In this document: in pieces, positions 33,501 through 41,468 of the stretch
How positions within the stretch are numbered: the stretch's first letter is position 1
How the letters are laid out: the number at the start of each line of letters is the position of its first letter
Source of the DNA: Bactericera cockerelli
Lineage: Eukaryota; Arthropoda; Insecta; Hemiptera; Triozidae
Assembly (NCBI GenBank): GCA_024516035.1
Contig: CM044963.1
Location: 20,390,703 to 20,454,702, forward strand
Reading direction: 5' to 3'
DNA: 64,000 nt
The notes under the pieces: model-generated
Seen by the model: only the letters and a program-made list of their open reading frames with translations
The model's database searches: none
What the model was told of the DNA's origin: nothing
Translations under genes and position numbers: made by a program

Positions 33501-35189
33501 TCGTCTATTTGAGACTATGACCACATTGACCACATAAATAAACTGCTGTAATAATGGTAGACTGCATCGAGTAGTATAAATATTATTGTAATTTTTTAAA
33601 TTCATGTTGAACTTTTCCGTGGCTGAAAGTACATAAAATGCATGGAAACTATATTTTCCGTTACCTTACACTCTGCCGCGCTGTCTCTTTTTTCTACACA
33701 TCGTTCTTCACACCTCGGCCGAAGTTGATTTATTTGTAATTGTACATAATTAGGTAACTCATATCTAATGCTACTACCCCATTCTAAAGGGATACAGTCC
33801 TTATGTTTTGTGGGATCGGGATATTGATTGAATGGATCGGTGAATATACCAGTTCTTCTGAGATCGCTGAAATGAATTTTCAGCGAAGAGAAGACTTTGT
33901 GAGTGACTCGTAGGATGCTAGTTTTTCCCGGCCCAATCCAGGCTGGATGAGGTTCTTGTACGTAGTTGGTTTGTAAGTTTCCTACGAAGGTAGGATGAAA
34001 CCCCCATCACAAAAGATCTCGGTTTAAAAAAGATTTGAGGAACAAAATAAAATCACAAGAACTTTTATACGTAGTCGGTTTGTAGGTTTCCTAAGAATGG
34101 AAGGTGAAACCGTAATGGGGGTTAAAAAGAATTCTTTAGAAGAAATTCTTTAGAATTCTTTAGAAGAAAGTTCTTCCATTTTTTTTATCTTTACTGATAG
34201 ATTACAGAAGCATATTTCATTGTCTCTGACTGAAAAAGTCAATACAGTCTCACTTTTACGTCAGAAAGAGAGACATCTGAGATGATTCTATATTATTAAA
34301 TTACCAATTATAAACACTGATCAAGCTTCCATATCAATCTAAAGTTTGATTGATAACATTTCCTTACTAGGGCATACTGGGTAAAATCCACTTTTTATGT
34401 CTCATCTTCTTGTGCTTGTATCTAAAAAAATACTTTCAACATTCAAGGTCTGCAAAGTTGCCATTATGAAACAATTCAAAGTTGGTTTACTGAACAGTTT
34501 TATCAAGGACAATGCTGAGGTATTTCGTCTATGTTGTTCATAATGTGTGTCGGTAGTGGTTTTTTCGTCATTATTGGAGCAATATGACGATTTTATGGTA
34601 TATAATTTTGTAACAAATTAACTACTCCCTATTATTCTAAATGAAATACACAATTGGGTGGAAGAGATTGCCATAGACAATAAAATTATCCCGCCCTTTA
34701 GTTAGGACATATGTATATTTTTTTTTCTTGTTTATATTATTAATATTGTCAATTTTTATATTTAATTTTACCATTTATGTTCTACTAATAAAGAGTTTCC
34801 AATAAATAAAAATAAATAAATAAATAAGTGTCGTCATTGCTGAATGCAAACTCTCAAATTTTTCACCTCCAGGAAAACACAACTACACCTGTTGCGACGC
34901 CATCCTCCTTCCCTCACTCCAAGATGTCCACTCCGAGTTTGTGCTGCACGCGCTGTACGGGCTCGTCCACTGCTCCTTCTTCCTGCCCATAATGATGGGT
35001 CTAGACTCGAACATTCCAGCACAGCCCCAAGAGACTGATGAGCCCTTTGACTTCTGGGGTCTGCCCACCGAGGAGAAATTGAAGGTTCAGAATCTCGAGG
35101 GGGCGAAGAGGGGACAAGAGCGCTCAACGATATCGTGGAGCATCTGTTCGAGATGGGATTCGTGTGAGGTGATTCTGTTTGTTTCGTAG
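21379..35189 (+). CDS. CHK (EcKinase-like) kinase, six exons
   Basis: Spliced gene: exons 21379-21546, 26023-26350, 29122-29349, 30436-30674, 32569-32809 and 34873-35189, giving 506 codons as sequenced. All junctions are GT/AG and phases agree (0,1,1,0,1). The product belongs to the insect CHK/ecdysteroid-kinase-like family, soluble enzymes thought to phosphorylate small molecules from ATP. Visible features: N-lobe lysine in VVIK (about 70), NEI in exon 2, LEDV, catalytic HGDFCRNN (H303, D305, N310) and the second Mg2+ aspartate in FFDMA (D343). The tail is out of frame relative to the paralogues: ALNDIVEHLFEMGFV with a stop at 35165-35167 lies in another frame from about 35115, so 35189 may not be the true end. 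It heads a cluster with two minus-strand paralogues at 38351-42872. Ecdysteroid as substrate is only the family name. Confidence 0.88.
23558..23700. mobile_element. Small foldback MITE (TTCCAGAAACAC family)
   Basis: Left part TTCCAGAAACACTTTCTACT ... CTCTGATTGGTTATTGCG is mirrored by the right part ... AACCAATCAGAATGCGTTG ... GAAAGGGCTCCTGGAA. A larger relative is at 47773-48178, with pieces near 49090 and 50090. Confidence 0.65.
24605..24790 (-). repeat. tRNA-derived SINE C
   Basis: On the minus strand the head CGTGCACTGGTAGTCAAGAG, a GCTGGTCTGGTAATCC block, then GACCGCATAATAAGAAGACT and the GGTGGTTACCTTCCACTA end. The same family is at 19935-20110, 33425-33560 and, split, at 54620-55290. 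Confidence 0.65.
24795..24905 (+). repeat. 5S-derived SINE tail
   Basis: CAACCCAGACTGGATGAG, then GGAGATAAAACCCTTGTC. The 5S head is absent. Confidence 0.55.
25203..25290. mobile_element. Possible pogo/Tigger-like transposon end
   Basis: CAGTCGACTCACGATAAG and CTCTCGATAAGTCGAAG resemble termini of pogo-type elements. I find no partner end, so this is a fragment at best. Confidence 0.35.
26023..26350 (+). CDS. CHK gene exon 2
   Basis: After acceptor TTACCTAG. Encodes the ATP-lysine strand (FPVVIKTEP), FQNEILFYSRLLPF and YLILEDVSDEGFRL, matching FMNEISLYADFLPYF and IVILEDLSTEGYRL in the 433-residue paralogue. Ends ..NKLG with one base in phase before GTGAGT. Confidence 0.9.
26375..26570. mobile_element. 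Inverted-repeat MITE family M2
   Basis: Left ATTACGAAATAGGATTAG ... TGGACACTATC is mirrored by GATAGTGTCCA ... CTATTCCTGTTTCATAATTT. It begins only about 25 bp inside intron 2. Confidence 0.7.
26813..27018. mobile_element. Inverted-repeat MITE family M2, second copy
   Basis: GGGCCGTATTATGAAACAGG at the left and its inverse CCTGTTTTATAATTTGGCC at the right. Internal GATAGTGTTCACT. No coding capacity. Confidence 0.75.
27465..27620 (-). repeat. SINE S1 fragment abutting a T-family-like piece
   Basis: 27465-27540 is the S1 tail reversed (TATTTCGTAGCCATGAAACA). 27541-27620 resembles family T on the plus strand (GGTAGAGATTGCCTCAGG, CACGCCCTTTCTCAG). Confidence 0.5.
27670..27936 (+). mobile_element. 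Non-autonomous Helitron, subfamily 2 (copy H4)
   Basis: Starts TCTCTATATATAAAACAG after A. Contains a (CTAC)n/(GTTT)n microsatellite. Ends with the CCCGT-TGCAAAGC-ACGGG hairpin, then CTAG before T. The sister copy at 53337-53564 is reversed. Confidence 0.8.
28003..28088 (-). repeat. tRNA-like SINE fragment
   Basis: Reversed SINE B-like head: GAGACTCAAACCACCGACC and ATCAAGCTACTG. Confidence 0.45.
28890..29045 (+). repeat. SINE S1, plus strand
   Basis: AAATGGAAAGTATTGTGTCA, then CTTCTCACCAATCTCACCCA and GTTTCATGGCTACGAAATAA. It ends about 75 bp before exon 3. Confidence 0.65.
29122..29349 (+). CDS. CHK gene exon 3
   Basis: After TTATTTCCAG. Begins GKFHALSYVAKHVD, matching GKFHAASYIIKSID in the paralogue, then a Ser/Asp/Lys-rich linker longer than in the other two genes. 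Ends AAAGAGAACG before GTAAGA. Confidence 0.85.
29757..30405. mobile_element. DNA-element-like insertion before exon 4
   Basis: The left end has CTTTCCTTATCC, then GGAAAGTATTGTATTCG. The right end reads AATATGATAAGGAAAGTCGT, so the two ends share inverted CTTTCCTTAT. Inside are a (TG)n run at 29907-29931 and GAACGGTTAGAGCTAGAG. It ends about 30 bp before the exon 4 acceptor. Confidence 0.5.
30436..30674 (+). CDS. CHK gene exon 4 (catalytic loop)
   Basis: After TTTTTTTTTTAAAG. Encodes a charged segment and then MAVLNHGDFCRNNILFQY, the kinase catalytic loop. Phase 0 end at GTAAGT. Confidence 0.88.
30725..31135 (-). repeat. 5S-derived SINE, reversed, split by a T-family insertion
   Basis: 30725-30871 holds body and part of the 5S head in reverse (CCCAGCCTGGATTAGGCC; GTGGTCACCCACCAAAT). 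31067-31135 holds the rest of the head (TAGCTTAACTTCATTGATCT, TATTCAACGTTCCATCGATG). The break falls in the AAGTTAAGC box of the 5S control region. Confidence 0.8.
30872..31066 (+). mobile_element. Family T retroelement tail inserted in the 5S SINE
   Basis: GGTTGGGTGGAAGAGATTGC ... AATAAAGCATTG ... (ATA)n, 195 bp. Flanked by TAGCTTAA at 30864-30871 and 31067-31074, an 8-bp target duplication. 5'-truncated and non-coding. Confidence 0.8.
31340..32045 (-). repeat. Dispersed repeat with ACCTCAACCATGAG block
   Basis: 31345-31460 and 31930-32045 contain a TCATGGTTGAGGTTGGTTGG-like block and GGATGCTCGTTCTAACGCC. The same repeat is attached to 5S-SINE tails at 35235-35465 and 54205-54385 and occurs at 62225-62320, so it is probably the far 3' part of a long 5S-SINE variant. 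Confidence 0.55.
32569..32809 (+). CDS. CHK gene exon 5
   Basis: After CCATTTCAG. Encodes NALFFDMATIRYASPVIDLS with the Mg2+-binding aspartate, then NSNAEMRRLHWDKIIGSYYE, as in the paralogues. Ends GTGGTGGAAG before GTGAGT. Confidence 0.9.
32689..33140 (+). repeat. Tandem duplication of exon 5 end and its donor, 155 bp x about 2.9
   Basis: The genuine exon 5 end plus intron start (from 32689) is repeated from 32844 and again from 32999, a period of exactly 155 bp. Copy 2 has lost the donor (AAAGCTGAGT). Copy 3 keeps GAGGGTGAGT. Both copies are diverged and have no usable acceptor, so they are pseudo-exons. Confidence 0.85.
33155..33350 (-). repeat. Decayed hammerhead-ribozyme repeat
   Basis: Relative of 49646-49820. 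The minus strand (33211-33280) keeps CTGATGAGAGCAAATAAGCT, but the essential G of GAAA is changed (CTCAAAA) and 3 bases are missing before the core, so self-cleavage is not expected. Confidence 0.75.
33425..33560 (+). repeat. SINE C fragment
   Basis: TTGGTGTTCAAGTGGTTAAT, TCTAGTCTGGTGGAGG and GACTATGACCACATTGACC resemble the SINE C head and body. Confidence 0.45.
33880..34135 (+). repeat. 5S-derived SINE tail, two copies
   Basis: 33900-34010 has CAATCCAGGCTGGATGAGG and GTAAGTTTCCTACGAAGG. 34065-34135 repeats TACGTAGTCGGTTTGTAGG. Confidence 0.55.
34136..34649. other. Gene-free intron 5 sequence
   Basis: Short tandem AATTCTTTAGAAGAAA near 34125-34168. Nothing else seen. Confidence 0.4.
34650..34830 (+). 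mobile_element. Family T retroelement tail
   Basis: TTGGGTGGAAGAGATTGCCA ... CTAATAAAGAGTTTCC ... (AAATA)n. It ends about 42 bp before the exon 6 acceptor. Confidence 0.75.
34873..35189 (+). CDS. CHK gene exon 6 (last), with frameshifted tail
   Basis: After TCACCTCCAG. VLHALYGLVHCSFFLPIMM matches GYLSCSFFLPVMM of the paralogue. From about 35115 the conserved tail ALNDIVEHLFEMGFV lies in a different frame with TGA at 35165-35167. The frame continuous with the exon ends at 35189. A one-base loss, real or a base-call error, would explain this. Confidence 0.8.
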
Positions 35190-36400
35190 ATGAAATGCAA
35201 GAGACACCTACGTTGAGAGACATGAATATATATCTCCCTTGCCTTTATCCCATATTAGCTTATGTTGCTTTTGGGGTCGGCATTGTTTCAACCTCATGGT
35301 TGAGGTTGGTAGGGTGGAGCACGTTTTTTATGGCTGGATGCCCCTCCTAACGCCTACGATTCTATTTGATTTAACGTCCTGGATTAGGACGGGGTTTTAC
35401 CCTCCATTCGCTGGGAATCGTACCAGCTACCCACATTAACCTCACCCAGCCCGGTAGGGCCGGAAATTGAGAGACATGAATGTGACACATAATTATGTTT
35501 GAGATGGGATTTGTGTGAGGTGATTCTGTTTGTTTCGTAGATGAAAATCAAGAGATAGGTACCTACGTTGAGAGACATGAATGTGACACATAATTATGTT
35601 TGAGATGGGATTTGTGTGAGGTGATTCTGTTTGTTTCGTAAATGAAAATCAAGAGGTACCTACGTTGAGAGACATGAGTGTGACACATAATTATGTTTGA
35701 GATGGGATTTGTGTGAGGTGATTCTGTTTGTTTTGTAAATGAAAATCAAGAGGTACCTACGTTGAGAGACATGAGTGTGACACATAATAAAATTATGTTT
35801 GAGATGGGATTTGTGTGAGGTGATTCTGTTTGTTTCGTAGATGAAAATCAAGAGGTACGGCGAGAGACAGGAATGTGACACATAACATATTATGTTTGAC
35901 GTGGGATTTGTGTCAAGCATTGGTTTGTATATGTATAATGATTTGTGTGAGGTGATTCTGTTCAATTCTGAAATGAAAAATGAGAGATGCATCGACAGAC
36001 AGTGATTTATGTGACACATAACATATGTATTATGTTTGAGATGGGATTTATGTAAAATGCTTTACAAGGAGGTTTGTATAAGGATTTGTGTGAAGTGATT
36101 CTATCTGTTTCTGAGATGGAAATAAAGAGATGCATCGAGTGACAGTGATTTTTGTCACACAACTCACACTCACACATAACGTATGTTTGAGATGGGATTT
36201 GTGTCTGACTGAAGCCCTGGTTTGGACAGAGATTTCTGTGAGGTACTCTATTCAGTATGTTTCTGACATAAAGGAATATGTAATGGAGAACTACCTCTAA
36301 ACTATCACGGTTTCGATATGGATTTTTGTAAGGCACTTTATTTGGTCTGTTTTTGAGACAGAAATCGAGAGATGCTTTTCTCGTTTTTCTGTTTTTGAGA
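35130..36400 (+). repeat. Tandem array grown from the CHK gene's 3' end
   Basis: The last codons and early 3' UTR (GAGATGGGATTCGTGTGAGG, TGATTCTGTTTGTTTCGTAG) recur at 35501, 35602, 35699, 35801, 35898, 36038 and 36189. Period is about 97-102 bp at first, then about 140-150 bp with growing divergence. The long minus-strand reading frames here are only repeat translation. Confidence 0.88.
35235..35465 (-). repeat. 5S-SINE variant tail separating the gene from its array
   Basis: Reversed: CTCACCCAGCCCGGTAGGGC, GACGGGGTTTTACCC, and the TCATGGTTGAGGTTGG block. It sits between the gene's own copy of the unit and the rest of the array. Confidence 0.65.
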
Positions 36401-37951
36401 TGGCGCGCATTTATTTTATTTGAACTTACGTAAAGCCTGTACGTATTCAAAGTGGAAATTCTGCGAATAACTCCATTTTGACATGATGTCTTTGACATTT
36501 TGACATGATGTAATCTCAATAATCTTTTTTCAACTACAAGTTAATTTTATATTGATTATTACTTTATTTATTTTAAGTTAAGGGTGCTTTAGTTTAAATA
36601 ATTTTATTATGTTATAAGTTCCTTGAAAAACCATCCAATTGAAATAAATATATAGGTTAGATGGGTTTAATAGAAGTTGAAACGACTCAATGTAGGATGG
36701 ACTTGAAAAAGTACAATTTCACTGTGATAAATGTATTGAACTAAAAAATTAGTACTTTCAGTATTCCGATCTAAGTTTATTTGTTTAAAAGAATTAATGA
36801 AAACTTAAAAAAAACTCTTAAATAAACGATTTAAGGACCTACTACTGAACACTAACTTGGTTATTTCTCAAACGATTCATACAAATTCCAACATTTGACA
36901 CCGGATAGATAATAAAAAACAGACCATGTGTTTTATGAGTTTAAAATGTACGAGTATCATTCTTTAAAATGTATGAGTTTAAAATGTAAAAATATCAGTT
37001 TAAAATGTACGAGTATCATTCTCATTGAAAGTCCCTGATTATGTAAAAATTTCACACGCTCGCATAGGAGGAAAAATATTTTTTAAGCATTAACCCCACG
37101 AAATGTTAATCACGCTTGGTCTTTTCACGGCCATGCCTTGGTCCTCTAACGATTTTTTGGTAAACGACTAGAAACTTATATTTCTTTCTAACCAAATAGT
37201 CTGTTTTAAAATCAGCTCCGGGTTTTAGAACTTCCTCATGCTGAGCCACTTATACAATCTATGTAGGTATACGTGTACTACCAGAACTCCTACATTCCAA
37301 CGTAACAATAATACTAATATATTAGTTCAGAGGCTAATAAATATAATTTATCTGATGAAAATTCCCTTTGTTAAAACTACAACCAGTAGGCAATAAACAT
37401 GTTTGTATGCAATCTGTGGATGCACTTGTCTCTTATCTAACAATCAAGAAACAAGATGCAGACATTTTCTTAACAAATCGCATATTATATTGTTTATTTT
37501 CAATAGGTATACTTTATCAACAGTGTATTTTATTTCTTTCTAAAGGTGAGTATTTTACAGCTTCTTTTGTAACCATGAAAGACATTTATTTAGTGGCCAC
37601 GACAGAGAAGATGAGTAAATTGGACGGTATTAGTAGTATTAGTTGTTGTCTTTTTTGTTTTTATAAAGCAGCGGACATTAGTTATTGGTTCTGAAAACGC
37701 CTGTGTGTACAAGTTTCATTGTATGTGTATAAGATTATTTGGAGCAAGCTGTGTGCTTTTGCAAACAGACTGGTCAATAATTTATTTACTTGTAAAATCA
37801 GTGAAATAGTAGAAGTAGTAGCAGTAGTAAACTCTGTATTGAAATTTATTTACATACATCACAAACGGCGGGATTATTGCTCAAAGCAATCTCTACCATC
37901 CAACTTGCTATATCATCTTACACCAAATAGAAATCCCATGTTTATTTAGAA
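36401..37951. other. Gene-free
   Basis: Small tandem AGTTTAAAATGTACGAGTAT at 36940-37020. Near 37120-37165 is a short piece like a Helitron end (CACGGCCATGCCTTGGTCC). No exon recognised. Confidence 0.45.
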
Positions 37952-38189
37952 CTAGCGGGCTGTCGCCCGCTTTGCGGCCCGAGGCATGGCCGTGAAAGCA
38001 AAAAATCCTATTTCGCCAATGGCAGGTGTTGTAGGGGGAATTTCGAAAAATCCCGTCTTATTGCACATCTAGACTATAAGACAAAGCTACCTACCAAATT
38101 TCAGCTTCCTAGGACTTACGGTTTGGGCTGTAGAGCGATGATCAGTCAGTGAGTGGTCAGTCAGTGACTTTGACATTTATATATTGAGA
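37952..38189 (-). mobile_element. Non-autonomous Helitron, subfamily 1 (copy H3)
   Basis: Reverse orientation: TCTCAATATATAAATGTC ... hairpin ... CTAG, flanked by A and T. Very similar to H1 and H2, so recently active. Confidence 0.88.
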
Positions 38190-38350
38190 TTTAAAAATCT
38201 ATTTTAACAAGGACTTTCTTTGAATTACTGATGTGATTTTTGTTGTTGTTGAATTACTGGTAAAAAGTTACTTATTAGTTCAATGCCAGCCCTATTTGAT
38301 AAATTATTCAAAAATTTAAATAGTTTACAGTTTCAATTGCAACTTTTTGA
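38190..38350. other. 3' flank of the 433-residue CHK gene
   Basis: AT-rich. A clear poly(A) signal cannot be singled out. Confidence 0.35.
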
Positions 38351-39652
38351 TCACATAAATCCACTATCAATAACATGCATCAAAATTTCCCCCACAGCTT
38401 TGGTGCCTTCTTCTCCTGCAGTTCTCAGCCGATGCTGAATCAATTCTTCATGGGTCATCTTTCCCCAAATGCTTCTGTCCTCTTTCTGCTTCTGCATCAT
38501 CACCGGCAGGAAGAATGAGCACGACAAGTACCCCATCATTGATTTGACCTTGAACTCATCCAGTATTTCTTCGTAGGTTGGAACGACAATGTTGACACGA
38601 GCGTCCTGACTGTAGGACGCACAAGTCGCTTTCAAACTCTCATAGTAGGTTCGGATCATGGTATTCCAATGCTGAACTCTCTGTGCCTGATCTGTGTTCA
38701 GATACAGGAAGAAGGCGATGTCAATCACTGGGCTAGCGTACAGGACAGTTGCCATGTCGAACAATTTGACACCAATGGGAGTTTCAGTGTTAGTATCGTC
38801 GTATTTGAAGAACATATTGTTTCTGCATAAGTCTCCATGACATAGTACACTTGTCTCGTTGGTTTCAAAAACACGAATCAGACTTTCGCAGATGTTCTTC
38901 AGGAAATGTCGTACACTATCTAACTTTCCTTTATACTCGGGAATCGTTTCTAAATATTTCAAACCGCGTTCGCCATTTTTGGCCAACAGGTCCTGAAAAT
39001 AGTCCAATGGATCCGTCACCCAATTTCTTACATTCTTCAAATTTCTCACTTTTTGCATAAAGTTTTCTTTGTCTATTGATTTTATTATGTACGATGCAGC
39101 ATGAAATTTTCCTAAACTTTTCAGCGCGAGTAGGATGTGTTCCAAGCTCAGTTTGGTTCTTGAAGTTGCCAACCTGTATCCTTCCGTGCTTAGATCTTCA
39201 AGTATGACTATATCTTCAAATCTATTATCCGTTTCGGGTACGAATCCGTAGATCAGCTTTGGAAAGACATCCTGAATATCGCTGATAACCGTACTGAAGT
39301 AGGGAAGGAAGTCAGCATACAGTGAGATCTCATTCATGAACTGTATTCCACCGTTGTTGAATTTCATATTGTGTTCATCTCCAATTTGCATTTTGATTAT
39401 AACGCTGGAATTGTCAATCTGTGCTAATTTGTGCTCAGTACTTTTTGACTCAAACTCAGTTATGATGGTTCCAAATATCGCGACGGATTGAAACTGCTCC
39501 TCTCCCTTCTTGCTTTCGTCGTGAATGAATTTGATGCTCTTGACCTTTCTTCCTGATTCATGGTGGAATTTTTCTTTCAGCTTTGGTAGGACCTGTGTCA
39601 GTACGTGATTCAGAGCTCTCTTGTATGGATCTTCAATATTCTTCTGACTCAT
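38351..39652 (-). CDS. CHK (EcKinase-like) kinase, 433 residues, intronless CDS
   Basis: Single uninterrupted frame of the insect CHK kinase family. Visible features: K87 in VIIKMQI (ATP contact), E108 in FMNE, ILEDLSTEGYR (151-160), catalytic loop HGDLCRNN (H272, D274, N279), LFDMA with D299 for the second metal, then ASPVIDIAFFLYLNT and a conserved tail VGEILMHVIDSGFM. Length is normal for the family (about 400-430). The usual aromatic after the Mg aspartate is replaced by Met, shared with the plus-strand paralogue. The start is the first ATG, and CATTGATTCTAG-type acceptor sequence lies just upstream (TGATTCTAG|ATCAAC then ATG), which suggests a 5'-UTR intron. Probably cytosolic, because no signal peptide or membrane span is seen. 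The substrate is unknown. Confidence 0.92.
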   Translation of the reverse strand: MSQKNIEDPYKRALNHVLTQVLPKLKEKFHHESGRKVKSIKFIHDESKKGEEQFQSVAIFGTIITEFESKSTEHKLAQIDNSSVIIKMQIGDEHNMKFNNGGIQFMNEISLYADFLPYFSTVISDIQDVFPKLIYGFVPETDNRFEDIVILEDLSTEGYRLATSRTKLSLEHILLALKSLGKFHAASYIIKSIDKENFMQKVRNLKNVRNWVTDPLDYFQDLLAKNGERGLKYLETIPEYKGKLDSVRHFLKNICESLIRVFETNETSVLCHGDLCRNNMFFKYDDTNTETPIGVKLFDMATVLYASPVIDIAFFLYLNTDQAQRVQHWNTMIRTYYESLKATCASYSQDARVNIVVPTYEEILDEFKVKSMMGYLSCSFFLPVMMQKQKEDRSIWGKMTHEELIQHRLRTAGEEGTKAVGEILMHVIDSGFM

Positions 39653-41468
39653 GTTGATCTAGAATCATTAAAAAAAATAGTTTTGCTTTTTAGCTTCATG
39701 TACTTGGAGATTCCTATTTTACCGTAGATGAAATCGTCGGCTGGGAGGTAAAACTGACCACCTGCATTTAGACCCTCTCCATTTGGTCATTGAAATCTCC
39801 ACCAGTCTTTCAGGTAAAAATATTTTTTTTCACTTTTTCCCGCGCATATCTTAGAATACTACCGAACTTTTGATTTTTAGCCAAAAATTAGGTTAATTTC
39901 CGACCAAAAAACGAAAAATTGAGAAATGACTAACTGTCACATGGTCAGTTTTACCTTCTAGCCGACGAAATGATCCAGGCGATAAAGTTGTATGTAAACA
40001 TGAAAGACAGTGAATGCATAGGTGGATCGGATCCAATACAATTAATGGATTGATTCTCATATATTTGAGTAAAATCAAAGGAGCACTTTGAAGATCTGGT
40101 GGTAAAAAATATTTAAATATTAATTTCACTTATTGGTTTGTTGATTCACTGAAATTTTAAGTTATCGCCATCAGCCTGTTCAATTTTCATGCTGGCAGTC
40201 CCTTGCAGGTTTGGTTAGGTCTGTGTAAAATAGGTGGATGACCTTGGGATGGAAAATAAAAATACTTACCGGTTCAAATGTTTAAAATGAACTTGTAAAG
40301 TATCTATTGTACATCAGCACAGTATAAGAAATTGATTTCTTTGGAGTTTGTGAACCGTAAATATCAAATAACCACTAGCAAAACCTCCCAAGTATACATG
40401 AAATTTACGTTAGATAAGTAAAAAAATACCTGAACCTACGTAAGAAATTTAAGTAAAATAAGAAAATACACGAATACACTCAACTCAGTTTTAAACAATT
40501 TTATATTGAATAGTATACAGCTTGGAGACTAACAGAAAAGTCTTGGAGTAAGTAATACTGACTTAACTGTTTTAGCAACACTACACTGCAAAAATGTAAA
40601 AATACTGATTCGACCGGGAGCGGTATCTACTAAAGAAAAAGAGAGAGAAAAAAACTGAAGTGTTTAAGACCTTAGATGTGAGAGAATCAATATGGCTAAG
40701 TTGTGTGAAACAGAAGAGATAGGTATAAAGAGAGAAAGAGAGAGAGAGAGAGAGAGACTGGGGAGCTCTACTCATGTGACGTCATCAAAGAGTTGTTGGG
40801 AGTTAATCAGTAAACACTCATGATAACAAAACCACTACGCGATGATAACAGTTATGCAAGTACTAAATATGTACCTACGAGTACATAAGTAACTATATAC
40901 TTATTAGTATTTGAAGTTAGATGGGGTCAAGAAGGTCTATTTCACTATGAATGAACATCGATTCTGATTCCTACATAAGAAATTCAGCTAACAAGGTCCA
41001 ATTTTTTCAATTTAAAAACGAAACACCACCTGCATGCAGAGAAGACAAACCAATCCAAACGGTCTCTACTAAACGAAGAGGGAGTTTTGAACATTGAATT
41101 CTCTGTAAATAAAAGTTGTGGCATCCAATCGCGTCTAGACTTCACCAAGTTTTGGTTTGAATAATTATATCAACAGAATTTTTGTTAAAAAGAATTTAGT
41201 CCAACAGCACAAATATCATCAATAAAAAAAAGTTAAACATTAATTTAAAAATAATAATATTGTATTAATGTATTAACATATACGACTATGTGTATGTATG
41301 TCTGTATGTACCGGACGGTTCTCCGAGTTGAGTTATAATATGTACTAGTATCTGCCAGCAGTGAGTTCAACGAGATATTATCTAATCGGGCGTCAGCCAT
41401 ACCTCTACAATAATAACAACAAGAAGCAATGGAACGGAATATCATATATCAATTTAGTTATTTTTATA
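39653..41468. other. Intergenic between the two CHK paralogues
   Basis: 39653-39670 holds the 5'-UTR acceptor of the 433-residue gene. Upstream exon and promoter cannot be placed. A (GA)n run lies at 40730-40756. No other gene seen. Confidence 0.45.

Noticed and set aside
35660..36519. Minus-strand frames of 119 and 170 residues
   Set aside because: They are antisense translations of the 3'-end tandem array, with no family resemblance.
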